Shown piece by piece: positions 7,858 through 16,950 of a DNA stretch of 64,000 nt. The notes beneath the pieces are model-generated. The model ran no database searches, had not been told where the DNA came from, and saw nothing but the letters and a program-made list of their open reading frames with translations. The translations under genes were made by a program, and so were the position numbers. Positions within the stretch are counted from its first letter, which is position 1. Every line of letters starts with the position of its first letter. Source of the stretch: Burkholderiaceae bacterium 16 (lineage in GTDB: Bacteria; Pseudomonadota; Gammaproteobacteria; Burkholderiales; Burkholderiaceae); contig JYOD01000077.1 of NCBI GenBank assembly GCA_000955785.1, positions 1 to 64,000 on the forward strand, given 5' to 3'.

Positions 7858-8846
7858 ATGTTCAAGTTGAAGCGTCCGCTGTCCGCTTGACTCGGCGGCG
7901 CCATCGTGCCGCTATTGCTCTCGGCATGTGGCATGCTTCGAGGCCGCGACCCCTGTCATGCCATCCGCGCCCCCCGCCCAGGCGGCGCGCTTGAGCAGCC
8001 GGCAGCGCTGACACTGACGCAACTGCGAGCCCTGCCGGCTGCGACCCGGACCGTCACTTACTCCAGTGGCACCGGCACGCAAGCCCACACCTATGTGGGC
8101 ACCGCCCTGTGGGATCTGCTGAATGGCATGGGCATCCAGGTCGATACCGCGGCCAGGAACGATTTGCTCGGCAAGTATGTGCTGGCCACCGGCGCCGATG
8201 GCTACAAGGCGGTGTTCTCGCTTGGCGAGATCAAGCCGGATTTCGGCAACCGGGGGAGCCAGGTGGTCTATGGCGAAATGGTGAACGGCGTTGCAGCTCC
8301 GCTCGCGGCCGACGGACCGTTGTGCGTGACCGCGCCTGGAGACGGCAAGAGGGGCACTATGTGTCCGGCCTGCTGCGGCTGGATGTCCGCGCTTCCGGCT
8401 CGACGGTCGTGGGCACCGGCGGTGGAGCTTCCACCCGGTTTGCCGTGACGGGCGCCGTGAAGAGGCCGGGCAACTTCGACCTGGCCGCCCTGAAGACGCT
8501 GCCGGTGGTATCGCGCACCGTGGGCGCCAATACATACACCGGTGTGAGCTTGTGGGATCTGCTGAACACCACCGTCGGCCTCGGCACCAACCCGGCGGTA
8601 AAGAGCGATGTGCTCGCCATGTACGTGGTGGCGACCGGCAGCGACGGCTACAAGACGCTGATCTCGCTGGGCGAGATCGAGCCCGGCTTCGGCAACCAGC
8701 CGGTCATGATCGCCTATGCGATGGATGGCGCGCCGCTCACCGCCAGCGGTTTTGCCCGGCTGGTAGTCCCGAACGACGGCAAGGCCGGGCGCAACGTCTC
8801 CAGGCTGATCAGCCCGGAGGTGTTCGCGGCGCCGGCGGCACGGTAG
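7858..8846 (+). pseudogene. Broken gene for exported tandem molybdopterin-fold (sulfite oxidase-like) lipoprotein
   Basis: Reading from the ATG at 7858 gives ten residues, an in-frame TGA at 7888-7890, then the rest of a lipoprotein signal with lipobox LLSAC. Two related domains follow. The first has TYVGTALWDLLNGMGIQ and LATGADGYKAVFSLGEIKP; the second has TYTGVSLWDLLN and VATGSDGYKTLISLGEIEP. A one-base frameshift near 8350, in a G-rich run, separates them, after which translation continues in another frame to 8846. The repeat type resembles the oxidoreductase molybdopterin-binding fold. With a ModE-like site upstream and a Mop protein next door it was probably a molybdenum-regulated exported protein. 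A sequencing error could explain one lesion but less easily both. Confidence 0.72.
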
Positions 8847-8852
8847 GCTGGG

Positions 8853-9281
8853 TCAGGCGCGAGTGGCCAGCAAAACGCTGGAGGCCTTGAAGATGGCGAC
8901 GGCCGCGCCGCCTTGCACCAGCCCCAGGCTGCTTACGCTGTCATTGGTGATGATGGCCACGATCTCGCCCCCCTGTTTCAGGCCAATGACGACTTCGGCA
9001 TTGACGGCGCCGGTCTTGACCCCCGAAACCGTGCCCACAAGCTGATTGCGGGCGGAGAGCAGCATGTCCGGTTCAGGCACGCCAACGATGACGGACGACG
9101 CCTTGATCAGCGCAATGGCTTCCTTGCCTACCGCGAGCCCGAGCCGCTTGGTGCTGTCGCTGGTGATGGTAGCGACGATCTTCGCGCCGCCGGCAACCTC
9201 GAGTTCGATCTCGTCGTTCACCGCGCCCTGGTGGACTGCGGTCACCTTGCCGGTCAGCTTGTTTCTTGCGCTGGTTTTCAT
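8853..9281 (-). CDS. Molybdenum-pterin binding protein with two Mop/TOBE domains
   Basis: A 142-residue cytoplasmic molbindin. Two tandem Mop domains are visible: the first begins SARNKLTGKVTAVHQGAVND and ends IALIKASSVIVGV; the second begins SARNQLVGTVSGVKTGAVNA and ends VAIFKASSVLLA. Such proteins bind and store molybdate oxyanions. The gene converges on the broken molybdopterin-fold gene, ending only 7 bp from it. The start has GAGG upstream. The gene is intact although both neighbours are decayed. Confidence 0.9.
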   Translation of the reverse strand: MKTSARNKLTGKVTAVHQGAVNDEIELEVAGGAKIVATITSDSTKRLGLAVGKEAIALIKASSVIVGVPEPDMLLSARNQLVGTVSGVKTGAVNAEVVIGLKQGGEIVAIITNDSVSSLGLVQGGAAVAIFKASSVLLATRA

Positions 9282-9437
9282 CTTTCCCTCACCTCGCTAT
9301 GTCCGCGGCCACCGCCTGGCCGCAAGTGCACCGTCCCGGAGCACCGCTGGCGTCCGGGCCATGGATCGCCAGATCATACCGCGTTCGCAACCGGCGGCAA
9401 TGCCTCCCGTCCTGATAACCAACCTTGCCCCATCGTG

Positions 9438-10066
9438 ATGTCCAAAGCCTCGCTAGACCTCCAGTTGCTCCGCATCCTGCATACCCTGCTGACCGAGTGC
9501 AGCGTCTCCCGCACAGCGGTCCTGCTGGGCCAGTCCCAGCCGGCGATCAGTGTTGCTCTGCGGCGGCTGCGCGAGATGACCGGCGACCCGCTGCTGGTGC
9601 GCAGCGGCAGCCGCATAGTGCCCACCACGCAGGCGCTGGCCATGATCGAGCCGGCATCGCAGGCACTGCGCGGCATGACCAGCATCCTCAATCCGGCGCT
9701 GCCGTTCGACCCGGCCACCGCCACCCGCACCTTCCGCATAGCGTGCCCGGACTACCTGGACGTGTTCTTCATCCCGGCCATTGTGCAGCGCTTCCAGGCG
9801 GATGCGCCGCATGCGGTGCCTCGGCACCATCGACACCGAGCTGTCCAAGTCGGAACTGGCGCGCAACGTGACCACCGCTCTGCCGTACTTCTGCATGGCG
9901 CCCCTACGTGCTGATGCGCTCCGACCTGCTGTTCACCACGACAAGGGCATTCGCGACGCACTACGCCCGCCTGCAGGACCTGCGCGTGGAACCCATCCCG
10001 ATACCGGCGCGCGTGCTGAAGTATTACCAGCTCTGGCATTCCCGGTCGCACCGCGGCGCTGCCTTA
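9438..10066 (+). pseudogene. LysR-family regulator remnant, internally deleted and frameshifted
   Basis: An ATG at 9438 opens a clear LysR N terminus (LDLQLLRILHTLLTECSVSR, then LGQSQPAISVALRRLREM), intact for about 120 residues to FIPAIVQRFQADAPH. The frame is then lost. About 60 codons later the typical C-terminal segment of this subfamily reappears in another frame as YVLMRSDLLFTTTRAFATHY and ends ALKYYQLWHSRSH-like. Most of the effector domain is missing. It runs directly into a rubredoxin-reductase remnant. Confidence 0.82.
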
Positions 10067-10067
10067 A

Positions 10068-10310
10068 CGCGTGGTGTTTCCGGTGATGCCCGTTAGCCTG
10101 AAAACGCCTGCCACCCCGGCCGTCATCGCCACACCAACGCATCCCAGCGGCGCGTGGAGCATTGCGCTGCATCCGCACGATGTGCGCAACAGCATCCGGG
10201 CCATCTGCACCGATCCGGCGACAGGACGCACTATTGGCTTTGCGCTGATTGGCTCGGCAGTGAACGACAAGGCACCGCTATTGCAGGAGATGTCAGCGCC
10301 GCCGCCTTGA
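10068..10310 (+). pseudogene. C-terminal remnant of rubredoxin-NAD reductase
   Basis: The translated stretch VVFPVMPVSLKTPATP, followed about 45 residues later by GFALIGSAVNDKAPLLQEM, matches my recollection of the extreme C terminus of RubB/AlkT-type FAD-dependent rubredoxin reductases. There the motifs PVMPV-VKTPA and GFALTG precede the end. The catalytic FAD and NAD domains are absent. The fragment abuts the LysR remnant and ends inside the 3' end of the convergent enolase gene. Confidence 0.55.
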
Positions 10311-11603
10311 ACGCGCGCGGCGGGCTGGCGGCCCAAACGCGGTCGATCCCGCATACGTAGCCAGTTCTCCCAACTCGGCTTCGATCAGCAGTATCCGGTT
10401 GTACTTGGCCACACGATCCGAGCGGCAGAGTGAGCCGGTCTTGATTTGGGTGGCCGAAGTCCCTACCGCGATATCGGCAATCGTCGTGTCTTCCGTCTCA
10501 CCGGAGCGATGGGACACGACCGCGGTGTATCCTGCCGCAGTGGCCATCGATATGGCGGCCAGCGTCTCTGTCAGGGTACCGATCTGATTCGGCTTGATCA
10601 GGATGGAGTTGGCGATTCCTTCTTCGATGCCTCTCTCCAGGATGGCCGTGTTGGTGACAAACAGATCATCGCCCACAAGCTGAATGCGTTCTCCGAGCGT
10701 CTCCGTCAGCAGCTTCCATCCTGTCCAGTCGTCCTCTGCCATTCCATCCTCGATTGTGACGATGGGGTAGTTCTTCGCCAGCGCGGCGAGATAGTCGCAG
10801 AAGCCGCTGGCGTCGAAGCGCTTGCCTTCTGAGGCCAGGCTATACACTCCGTTTTCATAGAGTTCCGAGCTGGCGACGTCCAGCCCCAGCGCGATATCGG
10901 GGCCAATCCGATAGCCGGCGAGCTCGATTGCACTGATGATCGCTTCCAGCGCAGCCTCATTGGAGGGGAGATCAGGAGCAAACCCGCCCTCGTCACCCAC
11001 AGCGGTGGAGAGGCCACGCTTTCGCAGCACGCTCTTGAGCGAGTGAAATACCTCGGCACCCCAACGGATCGCCTCGGCAAATGAAGCGGCGCCTGCCGGC
11101 AGAATCATGAACTCTTGTATGTCGACGTTGTTGTCGGCGTGAGCGCCGCCGTTGATCACATTCATCATCGGTACCGGCAGCACGAAGCGGTCGGCCGTCG
11201 AGAAGCGCCTGTACAACGGCACCCGTTGGGATGCAGCCGCTGCCCTGGCGGCGGCGAGGGACACCGCCAGAAGCGAATTCGCGCCCATGCGGGACTTCGT
11301 CTCTGTACCGTCCGCTTGCAGGAGCAGGCCATCCACGGCCGCCTGGTCCGCCGCGTCGCAACCGACCAGCGTTGCGCTCAGGTCTTCGTTGACGTGTTTG
11401 ACGGCTTGCCGGACCCCTTTGCCGCCGTAGCGGGCCGGGTCATTGTCCCGGAGTTCCAGTGCTTCCCGGCTGCCGGTGGAGGCGCCCGAGGGTGCGGCCG
11501 CATATCCACAGGCGCCATCGGCCAGTGTCACCTCTGCGGCCACGGTGGGATTGCCGCGGGAGTCCAATACCTCGAAGCCTCGGATGGATCGGATGACGGT
11601 CAT
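10293..11603 (-). CDS. eno: Enolase (phosphopyruvate hydratase)
   Basis: A 436-residue glycolytic enzyme converting 2-phosphoglycerate to phosphoenolpyruvate. Diagnostic segments are present: SGASTGSREALELRD, NVINGGAHADNNVDIQEFM, VGDEGGFAP, metal ligands in LDVASSE, EDGMAEDDW and VGDDLFVTN, catalytic Lys in LIKPNQIGT, and SHRSGETEDT. It is the last gene of the tartrate operon, directly after pyruvate kinase, so it is probably a pathway-dedicated paralogue. A housekeeping eno normally lies next to pyrG. The tail after GSTAFG is an arginine-rich extension that overlaps the adjacent remnant, which suggests the original 3' end was replaced by recombination. Confidence 0.95.
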   Translation of the reverse strand: MTVIRSIRGFEVLDSRGNPTVAAEVTLADGACGYAAAPSGASTGSREALELRDNDPARYGGKGVRQAVKHVNEDLSATLVGCDAADQAAVDGLLLQADGTETKSRMGANSLLAVSLAAARAAAASQRVPLYRRFSTADRFVLPVPMMNVINGGAHADNNVDIQEFMILPAGAASFAEAIRWGAEVFHSLKSVLRKRGLSTAVGDEGGFAPDLPSNEAALEAIISAIELAGYRIGPDIALGLDVASSELYENGVYSLASEGKRFDASGFCDYLAALAKNYPIVTIEDGMAEDDWTGWKLLTETLGERIQLVGDDLFVTNTAILERGIEEGIANSILIKPNQIGTLTETLAAISMATAAGYTAVVSHRSGETEDTTIADIAVGTSATQIKTGSLCRSDRVAKYNRILLIEAELGELATYAGSTAFGPPARRARSRRRR

Positions 11604-11645
11604 GATGAATGCCTCAAATAGTGATGTCGTGGGTGCCGAGGGTCT

Positions 11646-13076
11646 TCAGGCGGCCGGCTGGCCAACCGTTGCGATGCGAAGCAGGTTGGTCGTGCCAGGC
11701 GTGCCAAATGGCATGCCCGCGGAGATCACGATGACTTGCCCCGAAGTGGCAAAGCCCTCGCTCTCGGCCGTGTCGCAGGCATAGTTCGTCATCTCGGTGA
11801 CGCTCTCCACTTCATGGATGATGACCGCATGCACACCCCAGACGAGTGCCATGGCACGCGCAGCATGCAGGTTTGGGGTCATGCCGATAATGGGGGCATC
11901 GGGACGCTCGCGAGACATGCGCATGGCGGAATAGCCTGAGCTTGTGTATGCCACGGTGGTGGCTACGTGGAGAAGCCCGGCCACGCGGCGCATTGCACTG
12001 CCGATTGCGTTGGCGATGTCCGGCTCCGGTGGTGTTTGCGACGCCTCCATGACCTCCCTGTAGTGCGGGTCTGCCTCCGTCTGCACAATGATGCTGTTCA
12101 TCATCTGCACGGCTTCGACGGGGAATTTCCCCGAGGCCGATTCTGCGGAGAGCATGACGGCGTCGGCGCCGTCGTAGATGGCGGTGGCAACGTCGGATGC
12201 CTCGGCGCGCGTCGGTACAGGCGAGCTCACCATGGATTCCAGCATCTGCGTGGCGACGATAACGGGCTTGCCCGCTTTGCGGCAAGCCTGCACGATGCGT
12301 TTCTGGATGGACGGCACCTGCTCGGCGGGCATTTCGACGCCAAGATCGCCGCGGGCGACCATCACCGCGTCGGTTTCGGCGACGATGGCATGCAGCTCCG
12401 CGATGGCCGCGGGCTTCTCCAGCTTGGCGACGATGCTGGCCCGGTTTCCGACAATCTCCTTGATCTCACGAATGTCCTCCGCGCGCTGGACGAAAGACAA
12501 TGCGACCCAGTCGACCCCGAGCGACAAGCCGTAGTCCAGGTCTTCGCGGTCCTTCGCGGTCAAGGCCGACAGCGGCAGCACGACGCCTGGCACGTTGACG
12601 CCCTTGCGGTCGGACAGCACCCCACCGTCGATCACTTCGGTCTCGGCATAGTCCGGCCCGAATGCCTTTACCCGGAGGCGAAGCTTCCCATCGTCGAGCA
12701 ACAGGTCGGTCTGCGCTTTCAGTGCCGCGAAGATCTCCGGATGGGGCAGCGCAACCCGGGTCGCGTCGCCCGGGCGGTCCTTGTCCATGTCAAGCCGGAA
12801 CGTCTGGCCTTGCACGAGCGTAACGGGACCGTTCCCGAACTGGCCCACGCGCAGCTTTGGCCCTTGCAGGTCCAGCAAGACGCCGATAGGCCGTCCCAGC
12901 TCCGTCTCCAGATCCCTGATGAGGTTGAGGCGTGCCTTGTGGTCGGCATGCGTGCCGTGGCTGAAGTTCAGCCGAAAGACGTCGGCACCGGCCATGAATA
13001 GGCGGCGAAGGGTTGCAGCATCGCTGCTGGCCGGTCCGACGGTGGCGACAATCTTGGCATTTCGAGTGCGGCGCAT
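11646..13076 (-). CDS. ttuE: Pyruvate kinase
   Basis: A 476-residue enzyme converting PEP and ADP to pyruvate and ATP. It shows the N-terminal TRNAKIVATVGPASS, FRLNFSHG, LLDLQGPKLR, the catalytic-lysine region IVAKLEKPAA, the signature MVARGDLGVEMP, and ATQMLESM, with a C-terminal allosteric-type domain. It starts 3 bp after the glycerate kinase stop and is followed by enolase. In Agrobacterium vitis a pyruvate kinase (TtuE) is part of the tartrate locus, so the symbol reflects operon context. It could equally be called a second pyk. Confidence 0.93.
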   Translation of the reverse strand: MRRTRNAKIVATVGPASSDAATLRRLFMAGADVFRLNFSHGTHADHKARLNLIRDLETELGRPIGVLLDLQGPKLRVGQFGNGPVTLVQGQTFRLDMDKDRPGDATRVALPHPEIFAALKAQTDLLLDDGKLRLRVKAFGPDYAETEVIDGGVLSDRKGVNVPGVVLPLSALTAKDREDLDYGLSLGVDWVALSFVQRAEDIREIKEIVGNRASIVAKLEKPAAIAELHAIVAETDAVMVARGDLGVEMPAEQVPSIQKRIVQACRKAGKPVIVATQMLESMVSSPVPTRAEASDVATAIYDGADAVMLSAESASGKFPVEAVQMMNSIIVQTEADPHYREVMEASQTPPEPDIANAIGSAMRRVAGLLHVATTVAYTSSGYSAMRMSRERPDAPIIGMTPNLHAARAMALVWGVHAVIIHEVESVTEMTNYACDTAESEGFATSGQVIVISAGMPFGTPGTTNLLRIATVGQPAA

Positions 13077-13079
13077 GAT

Positions 13080-14375
13080 CTAGCATCCTTTCCCGGCCGG
13101 GCTGGTAATCAGCAAGGCGCGGAAGTCGTTGACGTTGGTAAGAGTGGGGCCCGTGACGATGGCGTCGCCTAGCGCCTCGAAGAAGGTGTGTCCGTCGTTG
13201 TTGGCGAGAAAGGCGTGCGGCGCCATCTCCCTTTGCCAGCCTCGCGAGAGTGTCGTGGGGTCGGCGTATGCCCCTGCGATCTCCTCGATGCCGTCCACGC
13301 CATCCGTATCGGCGGCCAGCGCAAAGACACCCGGGTGGCCGTCCAGCGCAATGGCCAGGGAAAGCAGGAATTGCACGTTGCGCCCACCGCGGCCATTGCC
13401 TCTGACCGTGACGGTGGTCTCGCCCCCAGACAGAAGCACGCACGGAAGCTGGAATGGCGCCGTTCCCTGCGCGGCCTGGAAGGCGATGCCGGCCATCACC
13501 TTGCCGACGTCGGTGGCCTCGCCTTCGATGCGATCCCCCAGTACATAGGGCTGGATGCCCGCGGCCGCCGCTGCCCGCGCCGCGGCGGCAAGGGAGATGG
13601 CAGGCGTCGCAATCATGCGCACCTCGCTGTGCGCGAGCCGTTCGTCGCCAGGCTTGACGGACTCCCCGCTGCCGGACGCCAGCAGACGCTCCGCGCTGGC
13701 CGGGAGCGGGATCCCGTAGCGCCGGACGATATCCAGCGCGTCCTGGCACGTAGTCGCGTCGCATACCGTCGGCCCGGAAGCGATATTGACCGGGTCGTCG
13801 CCAGGTACGTCCGAGATCAGCAGCGTAACGACGCGAGCCGGATGGCACGCAGCGGCAAGCCTTCCACCTTTAATGCCGGAAAGATGCCGCCGCACACAGT
13901 TCATCTCCGAGATGGTCGCGCCGCTGGCCAGCAGCGCCTGGTTGACGGCGCGTTTTTCCTCCAGGCTTATGCCGGCCAACGGAAGGCTAAGTAGCGAGGA
14001 TCCGCCGCCGGATATCAGGCAGATGACCAGATCGTCCGGGCACAGCCCTGAGACCAAATCCAGCATGCGAACCGCGGCACGCTGGCCAGCCGCGTCGGGT
14101 ACCGGATGCGCGGCTTCGACGACTTCAATGCGCGAGGTCGGCGTGGCGTGGCCGTACCGCGTCACGACCAGGCCAGCGAGTGGGCCCGGCCACGCCTGTT
14201 CCAGCGCCCGGGCCATGCTGGCGGCGGCCTTGCCGGCCCCGACGACGATGGTGCGACCGGCAGGCGGCTCGGGTAATGCGGACGCCAGGCAATCCCGCGG
14301 GTCCGCTGCGGATACGGCAGTCCGGAAAAGCGACTCCAGGAATGCACGGGGGGGTTCAATGGTGAGGTGTTTCAC
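13080..14375 (-). CDS. ttuD: Glycerate 2-kinase (TtuD/GckA, MOFRL family)
   Basis: A 431-residue protein of the glycerate kinase type-2 family, often mislabelled hydroxypyruvate reductase. The N-terminal GKAA motif (VVGAGKAAASMARALE), the glycine-rich LISGGGSSLLSLP, and a C-terminal MOFRL domain with LLSGGETTVTVRGNGRGGRN and AADTDGVDG are all visible. It phosphorylates D-glycerate to 2-phosphoglycerate. The start is GTG. Here it takes the product of tartrate dehydrogenase/decarboxylase and hands it to the enolase and pyruvate kinase encoded downstream. Confidence 0.92.
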   Translation of the reverse strand: MKHLTIEPPRAFLESLFRTAVSAADPRDCLASALPEPPAGRTIVVGAGKAAASMARALEQAWPGPLAGLVVTRYGHATPTSRIEVVEAAHPVPDAAGQRAAVRMLDLVSGLCPDDLVICLISGGGSSLLSLPLAGISLEEKRAVNQALLASGATISEMNCVRRHLSGIKGGRLAAACHPARVVTLLISDVPGDDPVNIASGPTVCDATTCQDALDIVRRYGIPLPASAERLLASGSGESVKPGDERLAHSEVRMIATPAISLAAAARAAAAAGIQPYVLGDRIEGEATDVGKVMAGIAFQAAQGTAPFQLPCVLLSGGETTVTVRGNGRGGRNVQFLLSLAIALDGHPGVFALAADTDGVDGIEEIAGAYADPTTLSRGWQREMAPHAFLANNDGHTFFEALGDAIVTGPTLTNVNDFRALLITSPAGKGC

Positions 14376-14402
14376 GATGCGCTACCTGTTTCCGTTCCGG
14401 TT

Positions 14403-15761
14403 TCAAGCGCTCTTGCGGGCGTCGGCGGCATAGTTCGGCTGCAGCGGCACCAGCGGGACCGGTTCCGGGGCGACACCTTCATAGAGTTGCTCCAGGTCCT
14501 CGGGGTCGACTTCGCCATTGAGCACGCGTTGGACGCGGTCCTCGTCGAGTGCGCCGACCCACCTGGCAATCGCCATGGTCGCAACCGCGTTGCCGATGGT
14601 GTTGGTGATGGCGCGCGCCTCCGACATGAAGCGGTCCACCCCAAGCAGGAGAACCATCCCAGCCACCGGAATCTTCCCCAGCGACGCGAGCGTTGCCGCC
14701 AGGGTGATGAAACCCGAGCCGGTGATGCCCGCGGAACCCTTCGACGTCAGCAGCAGCACGCCAAGCACGACGAACTGGTCGGTGAGGGTCAATGGCGTGT
14801 TGGTTGCCTGTGCGATAAAGATCGCGGCCATGGTGTAGTAGATGCACTGGCCATCGGGGTTGAAGGTAAGCCCCGCCGGCACCACCAGCCCAACGACGGG
14901 CTTCGACACGCCGACGTTCTCCAGCTTGCGCATCAACTGTGGGATGACGGATTCCGACGAGCTCGTACCCAGCACGGTCAGGATTTCGTCCTTGATGTAC
15001 TTCAGGAACTTCAGCAAGCTGAATCCGCAGGCGCGGCAGATAGCACCCAGGACGATTAGCACGAACAGCGCGCAGGTCCCATACATGGTGGCGACCAGCT
15101 TGCCAAGCGAAGCAATGGAGCCAAAGCCATATTTGCCCACCGTGAATGACATCGCCCCGAATGCGGCAATCGGCGCGAGTCGCATGATCATGCCGACGAT
15201 CGCGAACATGGCATTGGCGAACGAGTCCAGGGCGGCGACGAACGGCTTGCCCCGCTCTCCAAGATGGGCCAGGGCCACGCCCATGAATACCGAGAACACG
15301 AGAATCTGCAGGATGTCGTTCTTGGCCAGTGCATCCACAATGCTCATCGGCACAAGGTTGAGCAGGAAGTCCATGACGCCGTCATGCTTCACCTGCGCCG
15401 TATAAGCGGCAATGCTCTTCGTGTCGAGCGTCGCCGGGTCGACGTTCATGCCGTGGCCGGGCTGTACCACGTTGACCACGATGACGCCGAGCAGCAGCGC
15501 GAACGTCGACAGCACTTCGAAGTACAGCAAGGCACGCCAGCCCACCCTGCCAAGGTCTTTCATGCTTTCCATCTTGGCGATGCCGAGCACGACCGTCGCG
15601 AAGATGATGGGTGCAAACACCATCTTGATGAGGCGGATGAAGATATCGCCAAGTGGTTTGAGCTCGCTGCCGATATGGGGCATGAAGATACCCAGCAGGA
15701 TGCCCGCCGCCACGGCAATGAGCACCTGGACATACAGTGAGCTTATGAGTCGCCTTTTCAT
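14403..15761 (-). CDS. dctA: Dicarboxylate:cation symporter (DAACS family, DctA-like)
   Basis: A 452-residue inner-membrane carrier with the DctA/GltP layout. The N terminus SLYVQVLIAVAAGILLGIFM, the serine-rich LGTSSSESVIPQLMRKLE re-entrant loop, SKGSAGITGSGFITLAATL, and the DRFMSEARAITNTIGNAVAT helix are diagnostic. An AGGAGA site precedes the ATG. Located between the Bug receptor and glycerate kinase genes, it is the likely uptake route for tartrate, a C4 dicarboxylate. The normal DctA substrates are succinate, fumarate and malate, so tartrate is inferred. Confidence 0.93.
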   Translation of the reverse strand: MKRRLISSLYVQVLIAVAAGILLGIFMPHIGSELKPLGDIFIRLIKMVFAPIIFATVVLGIAKMESMKDLGRVGWRALLYFEVLSTFALLLGVIVVNVVQPGHGMNVDPATLDTKSIAAYTAQVKHDGVMDFLLNLVPMSIVDALAKNDILQILVFSVFMGVALAHLGERGKPFVAALDSFANAMFAIVGMIMRLAPIAAFGAMSFTVGKYGFGSIASLGKLVATMYGTCALFVLIVLGAICRACGFSLLKFLKYIKDEILTVLGTSSSESVIPQLMRKLENVGVSKPVVGLVVPAGLTFNPDGQCIYYTMAAIFIAQATNTPLTLTDQFVVLGVLLLTSKGSAGITGSGFITLAATLASLGKIPVAGMVLLLGVDRFMSEARAITNTIGNAVATMAIARWVGALDEDRVQRVLNGEVDPEDLEQLYEGVAPEPVPLVPLQPNYAADARKSA

Positions 15762-15854
15762 GATGTCTCCTGCGGCGACGCACTTGCAGCGCAGCCTGTC
15801 TTGCCTTCATCAAACGGATGCGGCCGACGTTTTCGCGACGGCCGTGCCTCCTGG

Positions 15855-16823
15855 TCAGTCCATGCTTACGCGCGCCTCTTTGACGAGCTTGCCGAAGCGG
15901 GTGACTTCTTCCTTGATCTGGGCCGTCATCTGGGCCGGGGTGTTGCCGACCGGTTCTGCGCCGATGGCGGCAAATTGCTTTTTCACATCGGGGAGTGCCA
16001 GGGCCTTGGTGATTTCCGTGCTAAGCCGGTTCACGATCTCAGGCGGCGTTCCCGTAGGGGCAAGGATGCCGAACCAGGAGGCGATGTCAAAGCCTGGCAA
16101 GCCCGACTCGGCAAGGGTAGGCACATCCGGCAGTGCGGAAGAGCGCCTGGCCGTGGCGACCGCCAGCGGCTTCAGCTTGCCCGCCTTGATGTAAGGCAGC
16201 GCGGACGACGCGGTGTCAAACATCATCGAGACCTGGCCGCCCATCAGGTCGGTGATAGCCGGGGCGCTCCCCTTGTAGGGAACGTGGACGATGTTGGTGC
16301 CGGTCTGTGCCTTGAATTGCTCGCCGATCAGGTGATGGGCCGTGCCGTTGCCATTGGACGCGTAGGTCAGCTTTCCTGGGTTGGCCCTGGCGTAGGCAAC
16401 CAACTCCTGCACGTTCCTGGCCGGGAAGCTCGGGCTGACGACGAGTACGTTCGGCACGATGGCAACGACGGAGACCGGTGTCAGGTCCTTTTGGAAGTCG
16501 TAGGAGAGCTTTTTGTAGACGTTCGGTGCGATGGTGTGATGAACCGCGCCCATGAGCAGCGTGTAGCCATCTGGCGCAGACTTCGCGGCGGCGTCCGCGC
16601 CGATGGTGGCACCAGCGCCCGGCCGGTTTTCGATAATGACGGGCTGGCCCAGCGCCTGCGTGAGCTTTTGTCCCACCGTGCGGGCTAGGACATCGGTGGT
16701 GCCCCCCGGGGGAAACGGGACAATGAGGCGAATGGGCTTGGTGGGATATGCCTGGGCGAAAGCGGTGCCGGCGCCGAGAGCGAGGGCGAACGCAGCCACC
16801 GCAGTCCGGATAACGGATTGCAT
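15855..16823 (-). CDS. Bug-family tripartite tricarboxylate receptor (TctC-like), periplasmic
   Basis: A 322-residue exported solute-binding protein. The start at 16823 has AGGAGA upstream and opens a signal peptide ending ALGAGTAFA, followed by the mature start QAYPTKPIRLIVPFPPGGTT that defines Bug proteins. Other family motifs are NRPGAGATIGAD, VPYKGSAPAITDLMGGQV and LPDVPTLAESGLPGF. No TctA/TctB membrane components are nearby, as is usual for orphan Bug proteins in Cupriavidus and Bordetella. It may bind tartrate or act as a sensor for the operon. Confidence 0.92.
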   Translation of the reverse strand: MQSVIRTAVAAFALALGAGTAFAQAYPTKPIRLIVPFPPGGTTDVLARTVGQKLTQALGQPVIIENRPGAGATIGADAAAKSAPDGYTLLMGAVHHTIAPNVYKKLSYDFQKDLTPVSVVAIVPNVLVVSPSFPARNVQELVAYARANPGKLTYASNGNGTAHHLIGEQFKAQTGTNIVHVPYKGSAPAITDLMGGQVSMMFDTASSALPYIKAGKLKPLAVATARRSSALPDVPTLAESGLPGFDIASWFGILAPTGTPPEIVNRLSTEITKALALPDVKKQFAAIGAEPVGNTPAQMTAQIKEEVTRFGKLVKEARVSMD

Positions 16824-16908
16824 GCCTGTCTCCTGATGGAATTCTTTATTGGCCGGCCCATTCAGGGCCGGCACGGTGCGGGGCACCTGTGCCGGTGCTA
16901 ACCCGCTA

Positions 16909-16935
16909 GCGGCTTGCTGCGGCGCGGCAAGCCGC
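16909..16935. promoter_or_regulatory. Intra-operon hairpin between ttuC and the Bug gene
   Basis: GCGGCTTGC and GCAAGCCGC are perfect 9-base inverted arms around a 9-base loop. They lie just downstream of the ttuC stop in the direction of transcription. No T-tract follows on the minus strand, so it looks like an mRNA-stabilising or processing hairpin rather than an intrinsic terminator. Confidence 0.5.
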
Positions 16936-16950
16936 GCTACTTTTCCAGCT

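Noticed and set aside
8340..8360. Programmed frameshift in the molybdopterin-fold gene
   Set aside because: There is no slippery heptamer or stimulatory structure evident, and an upstream in-frame stop already breaks the gene.
11967..13001. Long plus-strand open frame of 344 codons
   Set aside because: It is antisense to pyruvate kinase, which has all its family motifs. High GC leaves such shadow frames open; several others over 300 codons (for example opposite pta, eno, DUF1254 and the ureohydrolase) were rejected for the same reason.
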